Positions 37,396-46,568 are shown, counted from the stretch's first letter. The stretch is 64,000 nt of DNA from Lysobacteraceae bacterium (GCA_013823855.1 PNMW01000011.1:124001-188000), one strand, 5' to 3'. The notes: generated by a model not told the origin, from the sequence alone. Numbers and translations are program-made.

Positions 37396-37440
37396 GTGGG
37401 TCATTGCCAATTACCTCGATCATTTTGCGAATTGGTTTGC
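37379..37440. mobile_element. Probable left end of the island: TGT terminus plus spaced direct repeats
   Basis: At the point where the Nudix frame is broken the sequence reads TGTTAGCTGCTAATTAGG. Three related motifs follow at 19-21 base steps: GCTAATTAGG (37387), GCCAATTACC (37406) and GCGAATTGGT (37427), the latter two preceded by TCATT or TCATTTT. A 5'-TGT end with short, spaced transposase-binding repeats is the pattern of Tn7/Tn5053-type elements. The partner end was not found, so this stays a proposal. 37396-37666 shows no supportable gene. Confidence 0.45.
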
Positions 37441-37666
37441 AAAAGAGCCTCGGGGAACGGCCAAGGAATTTCACCACACTATCAGTAGGTTGCGAGACGT
37501 CGGCTCGTCATGCTGGTCGCGTTGGCAAGCCCACCTCAGGGACAACTCGATTGATTCTGCCAGGAAAGGTACGCACTCAATCTGCTGGTGCGCAATCACA
37601 TAACGGCTTGCCGAGCAGTCCTTCGGCCCCGCCTGAATCCTGAACGAGCCGGACTCAAACGACTCG

Positions 37667-37879
37667 CTAAAGCGGAAGTCCGTGTTCAATCGCCCCTAGA
37701 GCTCGCAAAATCTGCTCAAGACCAAGATCGCTGTCGAGCAGGTGCGACGGCGTTACTCCACCGAGTGCCACGTTAGGCTCGATCAACCAAAGATCAGCCA
37801 CTTCGGAGGACTCGAACACACGCCGGGCTTCGTATCTCGCAGTAGCAAATCGTTCCGCCTGGTCATTACTTATGGTCAC
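37667..37879 (-). CDS. DUF2384/MbcA-ParS-type antitoxin domain, no toxin seen
   Basis: The 70-residue product matches the toxin-binding domain of Xre/MbcA/ParS antitoxins: WLIEPNVALGGVTPSHLLDSDLGLEQILRALGAIEHG follows the family pattern of W-L...PN.ALGG.TP..LL, then L..I.HG. The usual N-terminal HTH part is absent, as in the shortest members. A RES-domain toxin would be expected downstream on the same strand, but nothing resembling one is found in 37396-37666, where the Nudix junction lies. Likely an orphan left at an island edge. Confidence 0.65.
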   Translation of the reverse strand: MTISNDQAERFATARYEARRVFESSEVADLWLIEPNVALGGVTPSHLLDSDLGLEQILRALGAIEHGLPL

Positions 37880-38209
37880 CTTGTCATGCTCCTACCGTGA
37901 CAGATTGCGTCACATGCCAGCTTTAATGATTGGCGCTTTTCCAGCCTTCGGATCTTATCGACAAGCCTAGTTCCGGGTGCGAGGGCCTGCGAAGTGGCAG
38001 AAGCGGCCTGTCGAAAGGGGCCACGCGCGCCAACAAGCTTCGGCAAGGCGACGTTAGAGAAGGCCAGCAGCGGTACCTCGGTGACGGCCGACGGTCTCCA
38101 GCCAGCCCCAAGCGGTCATTCGACGTAGGCGCCGCTATGCATCACCATACGGCCACGCAAGACGGGTACTAAACCTGCGGCTTCGGGAACAAACACTTCG
38201 GGATCAGGG
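37880..38209. other. Intergenic region before the kinase operon
   Basis: No supportable gene in 330 bases. It should hold the divergent promoters of the antitoxin and kinase genes. A small imperfect palindrome (GTGAC...GTCAC, 37896-37912) near the antitoxin start could be its autoregulatory site. No strong ribosome site precedes the kinase ATG at 38210. Confidence 0.4.
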
Positions 38210-39616
38210 ATGGATTCAACACAGGCGAAAGCCCTGTCGGACAGTTTGCTGGGCAAGACCGTTGGCGGTTGGCAGATAGAGAAACTCTACGGCTACGGAA
38301 AGTCGGCGGTCGTCATGGCTGCACGAAAAAATTCCGTCGATGGCGCCGTCAAGGTTTTCCACGGCGAGCTCATCGAGAGATTCGGAAAAGAGGTCCAGCT
38401 CGACCGAATCTCGCGAGAGAGAAGCCTCATCGGGGCGGAACACCCCAACCTCGTCAGGATCTTAGACGGCGGGGAATGCACCGAGACGGGGCATCTCTAC
38501 GTGGTCATGGAGCCTATCGCTCAACCGAACCTGAAAGAGTGTCTGACGACCGTTCCAGAAGAGGCAATACCCAGGCTCGTGGCTCAGATCGCGTCAGCCG
38601 CTAGGTTTCTCGCCGACCGCAATTTGGTCCATCGGGACATCAAGCCGGAGAACATCGCGGTCAGTGAGGATTTCACCAAGGCGATACTCCTGGATTTGGG
38701 TGTCGTTCGCTTTTTCGGAGCGGCCGACTTGACCGACGTCGACGCGCGACCTTTCATCGGCACCCTGCGCTACAGCTCGCCTGAGTTCCTGCGGCGGGAA
38801 GAGCAGGACACCGAGCAGGGATGGCGTGCGCTGACGTTCTATCAGATCGGTGCCGTGTTGCATGACTTGCTCATGCGCCAGGTGCTATTCGGTGACGTCT
38901 CCGAGCCGTACGCGCTGCTGGTCAAGGCCGTCGAAAGCTCGATTCCCAAGGTCAATGGCAGCGACTCTCGCCTGGTGTCGCTGGCGAAACATTGCCTGGT
39001 CAAGAAGCCGGAGACGCGGTTGGAGCTGGTGAACTGGACCGACTTCCAGGAAGTCTCCTTACCGGATGGATCCGCCGCGCTGGAGATGAAGGAACGAATC
39101 AAGAAGTTCCAGAAGTATCACCTCTCCGTCTCGACCCCCGTTGCGCCGGTCGGCAACCGTTTAGCCGTCCGAATGGCACTGATCGACTTCTGCAACCGGT
39201 TCGAGTCGCGGATCGCATCGCTTCTGAACGATGCCCAGTGCTTTCCTCTCCGCGAGACCAAGTCCGAGATCGATCCCGATACCAGCAAGGCGCTCACCAC
39301 GGTGAACTTCGACAAGGATGAACGACTGGGTCTCAGCACGCGTTTGACCCTAGTGTTCGAGGTCGTCCTGACGGACTTCAATCTCGACACGCCGATCTTC
39401 ATCGCTCGCGCGTCCGCAGCCATCTCGAACATCGACCCAACTTTCGAGCAGATGCAGCCGACCCAGGTCTTCGCGAGCGGTGAGACGCCGGAAATTCTGG
39501 ATGGCGGAGCGATCGAGAATCAGTTCATGCAAGCCTTGATGCGTGTATACGAGTTGCAGGCGACAGGACTGACCTTGTCCGGGAATGAGGTCTGCCGATT
39601 GCCTGCGGGGAAATGA
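38210..39616 (+). CDS. Ser/Thr protein kinase with unknown C-terminal domain
   Basis: The 468-residue protein has a Hanks-type kinase domain at about 20-285: glycine-rich GYGKSA near 28-33, Lys48 in GAVKVF, catalytic HRDIKPEN at 141-148 (Asp143), DLG instead of DFG at 162-164, and GTLRYSSPE at 184-192 as activation/APE segment. All catalytic residues are kept, so it is probably active. Residues about 290-468 form a soluble domain I do not recognise. No membrane segment or PASTA repeats, unlike PknB housekeeping kinases. Its stop overlaps the helicase ATG (ATGA), and the third gene follows one base after the helicase, indicating one functional unit. Confidence 0.85.
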   Translation: MDSTQAKALSDSLLGKTVGGWQIEKLYGYGKSAVVMAARKNSVDGAVKVFHGELIERFGKEVQLDRISRERSLIGAEHPNLVRILDGGECTETGHLYVVMEPIAQPNLKECLTTVPEEAIPRLVAQIASAARFLADRNLVHRDIKPENIAVSEDFTKAILLDLGVVRFFGAADLTDVDARPFIGTLRYSSPEFLRREEQDTEQGWRALTFYQIGAVLHDLLMRQVLFGDVSEPYALLVKAVESSIPKVNGSDSRLVSLAKHCLVKKPETRLELVNWTDFQEVSLPDGSAALEMKERIKKFQKYHLSVSTPVAPVGNRLAVRMALIDFCNRFESRIASLLNDAQCFPLRETKSEIDPDTSKALTTVNFDKDERLGLSTRLTLVFEVVLTDFNLDTPIFIARASAAISNIDPTFEQMQPTQVFASGETPEILDGGAIENQFMQALMRVYELQATGLTLSGNEVCRLPAGK

Positions 39617-40767
39617 TCATGTCCAACACTTGGTGGCACGACGAAAAAGATCTGGTTGACGAGCAACTCGCACTGCTCGAGGTTCCCGCGGACGAAAGCG
39701 TCCTGATCGAAGGCCCGCCCGGGAGCGGAAAGACCAACCTGCTTCTTCTGCGCGCGAATCAGCTCTTCATCGATCAGCATCCCAACCTCCACGTGGTGGT
39801 GTTCGGATCGCTGCTCAAGAAATTCATCAAGATCGGCGGCGTCCAGTACAAATTCCCCGAGGACAAGGTTGTCACCCACACCCACCTGTTCTCGACCATC
39901 CTGCGCGCGGAAGGCTGCGACATCGATTCGAACAAGTTATCCCTGGACGAAGCCAGGGCGAAACGTTGCGCCGAGATCTCAAAACTTCTCGAGGCGAAGA
40001 AAATCGGCAAGCTGTACGACGCGCTGCTCCTGGATGAGGCTCAGGATTACTCCCCCGCGGAAATCGAGATTTTCCTATCGATCACTGATGTGGTCATCGC
40101 CACCGCGGATAGCAAGCAAAAGATCTACGCCGTCGACGACTGCCTGGAGCTTCTGAGGGGAAGGATCGGCAGAAAACACCGGTTGAAATATCACTTCCGT
40201 AACGGCCGGGAGATTTGCAAAGTGGCAGACGGGCTCATGAAAGGAAAACCCGACTACATCAAGATGCTGCCCTCGTCGCACTACAAGGAAAGTGCATACC
40301 CGTCGAAGGTGCACCCGAAACCAGGGCTGTCGCTCAGCGAGCAGGCCGTGGCGATGGCCGCTCAAATCAAGGATCAGCAGTTCGCCTACCCAGACGACAT
40401 CATCGGGGTGATGTGTCCGAGAAACGAAGATCTGGATGTCATTGCAGACGGCCTAGAGGCGCAGGGACTCGGTGAATTCATGACGCGAGCCAACTCGAAC
40501 GATTTTGACCCGACCCGCCAGCTGTGGCTGTCGACGCTGACGGCAGCGAAAGGCTTGGAGTTTCGGGCCGCCCACATCGGCGGACTGGAAAACCTGTCTC
40601 GCATGGGTGGGCCCCAGAGGCGACTGATCTACACCGGCGTGACGCGCGCGAAGACGACGCTGAGCCTATACTGGAATCAGGCTTGCCCTGGGTACATACA
40701 GTCCGCCACGCTCGCGCTGGAGACCGGGCAGCCCCCCACCATAAAAAGAATCTTCGGGAAAGCCTGA
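39613..40767 (+). CDS. Compact UvrD/Rep-like superfamily 1 helicase or ATPase
   Basis: The 384-residue product keeps the core SF1 motifs: Walker A GPPGSGKT at 34-41, Walker B LLLDEAQD at 138-145, an Arg-containing YHFRNGREI stretch like motif IV, STLTAAKGLEF as motif V and YTGVTRAKTTLSLYW as motif VI. At 384 residues it lacks most of the 1B/2B insertions of UvrD, so it is a minimal helicase or nucleic-acid-sensing ATPase. The ATG at 39613 overlaps the kinase stop; an ATG at 39619 is possible. Small UvrD-like proteins of this kind are common in defence operons. Confidence 0.85.
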   Translation: MIMSNTWWHDEKDLVDEQLALLEVPADESVLIEGPPGSGKTNLLLLRANQLFIDQHPNLHVVVFGSLLKKFIKIGGVQYKFPEDKVVTHTHLFSTILRAEGCDIDSNKLSLDEARAKRCAEISKLLEAKKIGKLYDALLLDEAQDYSPAEIEIFLSITDVVIATADSKQKIYAVDDCLELLRGRIGRKHRLKYHFRNGREICKVADGLMKGKPDYIKMLPSSHYKESAYPSKVHPKPGLSLSEQAVAMAAQIKDQQFAYPDDIIGVMCPRNEDLDVIADGLEAQGLGEFMTRANSNDFDPTRQLWLSTLTAAKGLEFRAAHIGGLENLSRMGGPQRRLIYTGVTRAKTTLSLYWNQACPGYIQSATLALETGQPPTIKRIFGKA

Positions 40768-40768
40768 A

Positions 40769-42148
40769 ATGTGGCACGCAGAGCTCTCGCGCAAAGAAGT
40801 CCTGGAGATTTTTCTGGGCGTGGGGCGGAGTACATTCTCGTCTCTGCGGGAGACCCACGTCATCCGCACTCAGCATGTCGGCGACCTCTACGATGTGTAT
40901 TGGCCGACGAAGCCGACGCCGTTCCAGTTCCTGCCGACGGTGATCGTGACGCCGGACGACGGCAGCGCCCTGTTCGCGGCCGTGAATTCCAACCCTCAAT
41001 CGATCACTCCAGTTTCCGCCTTCAGTCGCTGCTTCACGCGCGAAGAAGCCAGCGCTTTCTTCGATGGCCAAACCTCGCTGGCGCTGGGAGATGGCGAAAG
41101 AGACGTGATGGCGATCCTCGCCGCATTGGCAATGGCCGAAGCGACGGCGCTGTCGGAAGGACGCGTCGGGCTACGTCAACTGACTCCAGCGCTGTGCAAG
41201 AGAACTCTGTCCTATGCTTGGGGACGGGCGATCGCCGTTGGATTGCCCGGCAAATTGCTGGGAGAAGTCCCGATGCGCTGGATCAGCTCTTACTCCCTGA
41301 TCAATCCGCACAATGCGCAAGGACGTTCGGGATTCCGTGAAACAAATTATGCAGTGGTGCCGGCCTTGACGGTGGCTGCCGAACTCCGGTTCGGAATTAA
41401 ACCGCATTCGCTCCCCGGGGAATTAGCGCAAGCACTCCTCATCGGCGCGCCCGTCGCGGTCTCTAGTCTTTGGCAACAGCTCAGCACCCCTTTCGTCACG
41501 CACACTGTCGACTTGGCTTTGCTGGCGCAGTCCTCGCGTGAAGAACGTGGGGCCCTGCTCCAATCGGCTTTGAAGGTAGTGAAGGAGCAAAATGCTCACG
41601 AAAACCTCATCGCGGCTTGCGCGTTCCTAGCGACACAGGTCGCTCCGGCTTCCCTCGAACACCTCGCGCTGCTCAGTGAAACTGGGAAGACATCGATACT
41701 GATGTGGTATGCCCTATATGCGGCGATACAGCATCCGGGGGCAGTCCTGAGCGGCAATGGAGCGCTGGGTCAACGGGTGATGCGAGATATATCGGTTGTC
41801 GAGGACCCCGTTTCCCGCCCTAGTTCCGATGTGTCGTTCACCGAGCTGAAAACCCTCGAACGTGTAGGAATCGAATCATTCGCCAGGCGTTCTGGCCACG
41901 TCGGCGAGCTGGAGGTCGAACTGTTTCCCTTGGTGAAGTCCAGCTTCACGGTACCGAATCGCAAAACAGAGACGCGAGTCGAAGCACACGCCGCGCCGCC
42001 TCAAGCTCCACAAAGGGAGCTCTACAGCCAGCAGTTAAGTCCCAAGGAGAAGCTGAAACTCGCCCTTGGAAACCTGACCGAGCTGATCGCACAGCTGCCT
42101 GATTCCTTCGATGGCGACAGTCACTCCAAGAAAGCTAGACGGCGTTGA
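40769..42148 (+). CDS. Unknown soluble protein, third gene of the kinase-helicase operon
   Basis: The 459-residue product matches no family I recognise. The N-terminal 100 residues look like a mixed alpha/beta domain (VGDLYDVYWPTKPTPFQFLPTVIV in parts). Residues 100-330 are predicted mostly helical (many Ala/Leu runs: LALGDGERDVMAILAALAMAEATALSEG). The last 120 residues are polar and probably disordered, ending in basic KKARRR. No membrane segment and no obvious nuclease or protease motif. It starts one base after the helicase stop, so it must be co-translated; candidate effector or adaptor. Confidence 0.8.
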   Translation: MWHAELSRKEVLEIFLGVGRSTFSSLRETHVIRTQHVGDLYDVYWPTKPTPFQFLPTVIVTPDDGSALFAAVNSNPQSITPVSAFSRCFTREEASAFFDGQTSLALGDGERDVMAILAALAMAEATALSEGRVGLRQLTPALCKRTLSYAWGRAIAVGLPGKLLGEVPMRWISSYSLINPHNAQGRSGFRETNYAVVPALTVAAELRFGIKPHSLPGELAQALLIGAPVAVSSLWQQLSTPFVTHTVDLALLAQSSREERGALLQSALKVVKEQNAHENLIAACAFLATQVAPASLEHLALLSETGKTSILMWYALYAAIQHPGAVLSGNGALGQRVMRDISVVEDPVSRPSSDVSFTELKTLERVGIESFARRSGHVGELEVELFPLVKSSFTVPNRKTETRVEAHAAPPQAPQRELYSQQLSPKEKLKLALGNLTELIAQLPDSFDGDSHSKKARRR

Positions 42149-42590
42149 ATCTGTGTCTAGTCTCCTAGCGCATAAACGAAACATTAGTTAATGCGACAGC
42201 CTACTAGAAGAGTGGCTAACGCGACTTCAATGCCCTGCGAAGCCACTTTCCGTACGCCAGAGTGGTCTATGTGCTCCCGAGATAAAATTGATGGCCGTGG
42301 TCTTCATGACTGCCCTAATTTCGGTCGTCTTTAACGGTCCGCTTCTGGCACAAATGTGACGCAGGTCGCAGTCCGTTGTCAGCCCAAACCGGTCGCTGGT
42401 GCTGCAGAACCAGCTGTCGAACTGCGGACGCTCAGCCGCAGGTTGGTATCGGGCTACTGCAGCCTGCTCGGCGCTTATGCCGAAGTCCTGTCAGAGAAAT
42501 CCTTTTGGAACTAAGATTGTTCAGTCTCAGAACGAACCGATCATCTAGCGTCTGCGAGGGATGTTCTAGTAGCACTAACGGGAGTAATCC
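42149..42590. other. Intergenic region with possible transposon-end-like motifs
   Basis: 442 bases without a supportable gene. Near its left side lie CATTAGTTAATGCGACA (42182-42198) and TGGCTAACGCGAC (42213-42225); read on the minus strand both give GTCGC-R-TTA-R-C, and the first begins TGTCGC. A pair AGTGGCT/AGCCACT flanks the second. These could be transposase-binding repeats of an element end. The right part should hold the promoter of the DUF2235 operon, with GGGAG at 42580 as ribosome site. Confidence 0.35.
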
Positions 42591-43916
42591 ATGCGAATAA
42601 ACGTGCGGCTGTGGGCAATGGTCTTGGCCGTCGTCAGTGGCTTGGCGTTCGGCGAGGAATACATCGAAGGAGCTGAGTCGGTTCGTAGCGAAGAACTTGG
42701 TCAACGCCATATCTTCGTTTTTTTGGACGGCACGGGAAATAACGCAGGAACCGAGACTAACGTCTACAAGTTGTATCGCGAAGTGCTCGCGCTGAAAGAG
42801 CCCTCCATCAGCACGGTCTATCTGCCTGGCGTCGGTTCGGCTCTGGGCGCGGACGCGACAAGAATGGTCGCCGAGTCGGGCCTGGGGAAAAACCAGCAAC
42901 AGCGGATCATCAGTGGATACCGCTTCGTCGCCGCCGAGTACCGGCAGTTTGATCGAGTGTACCTATTTGGCTTCAGCCGCGGCGCTATGGAGGCGCGTGC
43001 GCTCGCCGGGTGGCTTTCGTACAGCGGAGTGCCGAAGCTGACTGACAGCGATCGTGCAGCCCTGCAGTCCAGCGCCTCGGGAGAATACGAACTCGGCAAC
43101 AGCATCCTCCAGAAGGTGCAGTACGTTCGCGATGCTGAATATGTCGAGGCTTGGCGTGCATGGACTCCAGCTTCGCCTCCGGTGATAGCAGATTTTTTGC
43201 GCAAGGAAATGTCTTCGCAGGAGTTTCAGTCCGTTCCAGTAGCATTTGTTGGCGTCTGGGACACTGTCCCGGGCTCGACATTCAAAGAGTACGGCCAATG
43301 CAAAGAGAAAATCGGCGGGTTCAAACGAAAAGTCTGGTGGTTGCCGGGTGTTGACCGTGGTGAGCGCTATAAGCTGCTTGCGTATCCCCCGATCGCTGCG
43401 ATCGCGCATACGGTGTCTCTTGATGAGCAGCGCAGCACCTTCAGGCCGGTGCTGGTATGTGACGAGTACGGCGAAGTGCCGAGCCGTAAGCCAAACGAGC
43501 TTATGCAGATTGCGTTCCCTGGGGCTCATTCTGACGTCGGAGGCGGATATCCGACGCATCCCGAGTTCGACAAGGAAGGCGCTCTTCCCAATCATTCCCT
43601 GAACTGGATGATTGACGCGTTGAAACCTCACTTCCCTGCCGCAGCGCGCATTTCTGCGCGCGATGCGGATGCCATGGCGCTGGCGCATTGGTCCATCGGG
43701 GACGCGCCTGGAAACATCCGGGCAAACTGTGAGTCGCGTCGGGAACTCGGGTGGATGGCAAAAGTGTCTAGGCACGATTCTGTGAGCAAGCGAGCTTCGG
43801 CGGAGTACGGTGCGCCCATTCGCTTCTTCGCCGGCAAAAAGAACGGTGCAGATGTGATCCAGGAAGAGAAAAGGCCGTACCCAGACGACTGCAAGCTCGG
43901 ACAAGGACCGAATTGA
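42591..43916 (+). CDS. Exported DUF2235 alpha/beta hydrolase (Tle1-like phospholipase family)
   Basis: The 441-residue product has a signal peptide (1-21) and the DUF2235 fold: IFVFLDGTGNN near 41-51, nucleophile Ser129 in LFGFSRGAMEAR, AFVGVWDTVPG, and the signature FPGAHSDVGGGYP. DUF2235 includes type VI lipase effectors of the Tle1 class, but no VgrG/PAAR partner is nearby, and a Sec signal makes a type VI effector unlikely. With the two following genes it forms an envelope-directed operon. Confidence 0.85.
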   Translation: MRINVRLWAMVLAVVSGLAFGEEYIEGAESVRSEELGQRHIFVFLDGTGNNAGTETNVYKLYREVLALKEPSISTVYLPGVGSALGADATRMVAESGLGKNQQQRIISGYRFVAAEYRQFDRVYLFGFSRGAMEARALAGWLSYSGVPKLTDSDRAALQSSASGEYELGNSILQKVQYVRDAEYVEAWRAWTPASPPVIADFLRKEMSSQEFQSVPVAFVGVWDTVPGSTFKEYGQCKEKIGGFKRKVWWLPGVDRGERYKLLAYPPIAAIAHTVSLDEQRSTFRPVLVCDEYGEVPSRKPNELMQIAFPGAHSDVGGGYPTHPEFDKEGALPNHSLNWMIDALKPHFPAAARISARDADAMALAHWSIGDAPGNIRANCESRRELGWMAKVSRHDSVSKRASAEYGAPIRFFAGKKNGADVIQEEKRPYPDDCKLGQGPN

Positions 43917-44059
43917 CAGCGAGGGTGTCGACGTTCTCAAGTTCTGTGTGTCAGCGTCGTCCAGCATAACGCCAGCTCATGTTCTCTACGAACGCGGCAC
44001 TACAGAAGCGTTCCCTAGACGTGTGAGAGGGGCGGACGAAGATCGGGGAGGGAACTGCA

Positions 44060-45511
44060 ATGGGATACAAAGAAGCCGTCAGGGTTGTTCTCAGCCTTGG
44101 ATTGGTCGCGCTGATGATCATGTCAGCGGCTTGCTCGGCCCGTATTACGAGAGCGCGTCAGCTAAGCGTTCCTGTGGATCCGGCTGGCAAGGCTTCTAGC
44201 GGTGAGATACTGGGGATCGATGCATTATTGAATGATCACGACAATGTTAACGTGCTCTACGTGCACGGGATCGGTTGGACAGAGGAGCCTAAGAGCACCC
44301 GTTTCGGCGACGACCTTGTGCTTGCTGTGCAGGAACACTACGGCGCTACCGGACAGGCGGTGAGCCCTCCATGTAGAGAGAAGGGCGTCATGATCCTTGC
44401 TCCGGTGCGCGAACCGGCGCCGGTGTTCAGAACGGACGATCCAGGTACTTTTATTCAAACTAGGGTTCTCGGCTGCTTGGACTGGCAAAGGTTTGATACT
44501 CGATGGGGTAAAACAGTCACGGTCTTCCGGTATCTGTGGGATGACGCCTTTTACGACGAAGTAGAGTTCCGACATCTCGGGTACGACGACAGCATAGTTG
44601 AACACCGCGAGATGGAGAATGGTGATCTGCCACCGGCTCGCCCCGCGACCGAAGACCTCTTTCGGAAGCGCGCTGGGTTCAACGCGACAACGAAGGACAC
44701 AGTTGTTACGTATGGGTTGTCGGATGCATCGCTGTACATGGGGCAGGCGGGTCGCCTGATGCGCGTGGGGCTCAGAGCAGCGATTTGTGCGGCAACCGGC
44801 GGCATCGACAGTCGGGGCGAAACATCACTAGCAAAAAGCGGTCTAGACGCGGACGATGCGTGCGCACGAGGTAAGGACTCCTCGCCGTTTGTTCTAATGG
44901 CGCACAGCCTCGGAAGCAGGATCGCGTTCGACGTAATTCACACCGATGCCGAAAGCTTGCTGGCGTCACACGTTGCAAATTCAATTGGACACCAGAAGCG
45001 CCTGCAGGTCTTCCTGCTCGCCAATCAGATTCCCTTGATCGCCCTTGGACGCTTGGCGACGCCGGAGCAGTACGCCGTTCGGAGCGCTACGCGAAAGCCG
45101 TTTCCCCTTGAACTCCAGTTCGTAGCCTTTTCACACATCGATGATGCACTGACCTATGAGCTAGTGCCTTACTTCGAGCATCTGTACTGGATGCGCTGCT
45201 GGCATGATGGGGCCAACGGACTGCCATACGCCGACAACTGCGGAAAACCAGACGGTAGTTCCGGCGAGGCTTACTCGGCGGCCAACAAGAATGCGCGACG
45301 CGAACAACTCAGATCCAATTCACAAGTTCGAAGTGATCTAGCAGATGGACTCGGTTTCGATGTGGTCGATGTACGACTTGAGGAGCCATTCACGTTTAGC
45401 GTTACTAATCCTGCTGATGCTCACTCAGGGTATCTCAAACTCAGCGACGTTCGTGACGTCGTTTTCTGTGGGATGCACCACGGCAAGGTGAATCGGTGCC
45501 ACTGGATGTGA
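44060..45511 (+). CDS. Lipoprotein with alpha/beta-hydrolase fold
   Basis: The 483-residue product has a lipoprotein signal with lipobox MSAAC (Cys25, followed by Ser, which favours the outer membrane). The fold shows VNVLYVHGIGW near 63-73 as oxyanion region and nucleophile Ser283 in LMAHSLGSRIAF. Between them are about 200 residues including YLWDDAFYDEVEF. It may pair with the DUF2235 hydrolase upstream (143-base gap) and is followed 4 bases later by a membrane protein. Substrate unknown; lipase or esterase likely. Confidence 0.82.
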   Translation: MGYKEAVRVVLSLGLVALMIMSAACSARITRARQLSVPVDPAGKASSGEILGIDALLNDHDNVNVLYVHGIGWTEEPKSTRFGDDLVLAVQEHYGATGQAVSPPCREKGVMILAPVREPAPVFRTDDPGTFIQTRVLGCLDWQRFDTRWGKTVTVFRYLWDDAFYDEVEFRHLGYDDSIVEHREMENGDLPPARPATEDLFRKRAGFNATTKDTVVTYGLSDASLYMGQAGRLMRVGLRAAICAATGGIDSRGETSLAKSGLDADDACARGKDSSPFVLMAHSLGSRIAFDVIHTDAESLLASHVANSIGHQKRLQVFLLANQIPLIALGRLATPEQYAVRSATRKPFPLELQFVAFSHIDDALTYELVPYFEHLYWMRCWHDGANGLPYADNCGKPDGSSGEAYSAANKNARREQLRSNSQVRSDLADGLGFDVVDVRLEEPFTFSVTNPADAHSGYLKLSDVRDVVFCGMHHGKVNRCHWM

Positions 45512-45515
45512 TTGA

Positions 45516-46439
45516 ATGGACGGCCTTGTATCTCGCATAGAGGTTTTGCTCTTCGGCCTCCTTATCGTCGCTGGAGCAATGCTGGCGCCTGTTGCGAAGC
45601 CGCGCGTTGATATATCAACTTCAGCCGTCTCTGTCGTCGATAGCGTCTTGCGAGTGAAGCAAGAGTGTTCGGTTCCGGTCAATGAGTATGCTGCCTCGCT
45701 ACTTTCAGCCCCTAGCTTAAAGACGTACGACAACGCTTTATTTTCGGAGGACCTGGGCACGTCGATAGAAGACCGTTGGTCTCTATTGAGGCAAGTTCGC
45801 CTCCAAGCTCTTCTTGATATCCAGTTCATGGTATCCCTTCGCGAGTTAAGTCAAATTCGTGATCTTCTCGAGTCTCAAGGTCCAGCGATGGCTTTGTGTG
45901 CAGAGCCTTACCTTGTCAACATTAAGAACGGACTTTCTGCACTCTTGCAGGCGCATGCTTACGTGGGTTTTCCGAGTTCTGCGGATGTATCGCTATTTGA
46001 CCTTCAGACCGCGTTCAACACAGGAGTAAAGGCCCCTTTGCTTGATGAGGTTCTTCCTGTGGCAATCGTTGTAAGGGTCGCATTTGCCATCGTCGCGTTT
46101 TCGCTCCTCTACTGTTCCGTGCTTCTCAACTCAGCCACGGCCTGCAAGAGGCGGCGTAGTCGGGTCGAGTTTGGGGCCTTAATATTCGTTCAACCCGATA
46201 TCGTTGCCCTACTTCTAGGCGTTCTTTGGTGCTCAGTCCCTTTTTGTGCTTTTTTTTATTCAGCAGCGTCCGGTGCCGTAGCTGGCGCAGAGGTCTGGAT
46301 CTACACTTTTCTGCTATTGCCACTAACCGGTTATCTGATTCGGTGCGCTTTACGATTTCGTCGCAGATATCTGCGGGGCATTGGACGCGGCAGAGGGGAT
46401 CAGCCGAGTGCGCCCGTATCCGCGGCGCACGGCGGCTGA
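45516..46439 (+). CDS. Unknown membrane protein coupled to the lipoprotein hydrolase
   Basis: The 307-residue product has an N-terminal membrane segment (about 8-28), a soluble, probably periplasmic helical section (about 30-180), and three further membrane segments at about 186-206, 226-250 and 254-278, followed by an Arg-rich cytoplasmic tail (RFRRRYLRGIGRGRG). No known family recognised. It begins 4 bases after the lipoprotein stop and is AT-richer than the core genome. It could be an immunity, anchoring or sensor protein for the two hydrolases; this is inference. Confidence 0.72.
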   Translation: MDGLVSRIEVLLFGLLIVAGAMLAPVAKPRVDISTSAVSVVDSVLRVKQECSVPVNEYAASLLSAPSLKTYDNALFSEDLGTSIEDRWSLLRQVRLQALLDIQFMVSLRELSQIRDLLESQGPAMALCAEPYLVNIKNGLSALLQAHAYVGFPSSADVSLFDLQTAFNTGVKAPLLDEVLPVAIVVRVAFAIVAFSLLYCSVLLNSATACKRRRSRVEFGALIFVQPDIVALLLGVLWCSVPFCAFFYSAASGAVAGAEVWIYTFLLLPLTGYLIRCALRFRRRYLRGIGRGRGDQPSAPVSAAHGG

Positions 46440-46568
46440 ACTTCGGTGTCTGCAACTCCTATAGCGAACGTCAGCTACTGGCACCTTCACGGCATTGATG
46501 GGCACTAACCATCCCTCAGGAGAGGATGACTAAAGGCTATACGTTTGACCTGGTTTCGTCAGCACGCC

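Noticed and set aside
37404..37689. Short frames on both strands between the Nudix break and the antitoxin, one of which could be a RES toxin
   Set aside because: No RES motifs, no ribosome sites, and composition unlike coding sequence.
42591..43916. Type VI secretion effector reading of the DUF2235 gene
   Set aside because: It has a Sec signal peptide and no VgrG, PAAR or Hcp gene nearby.
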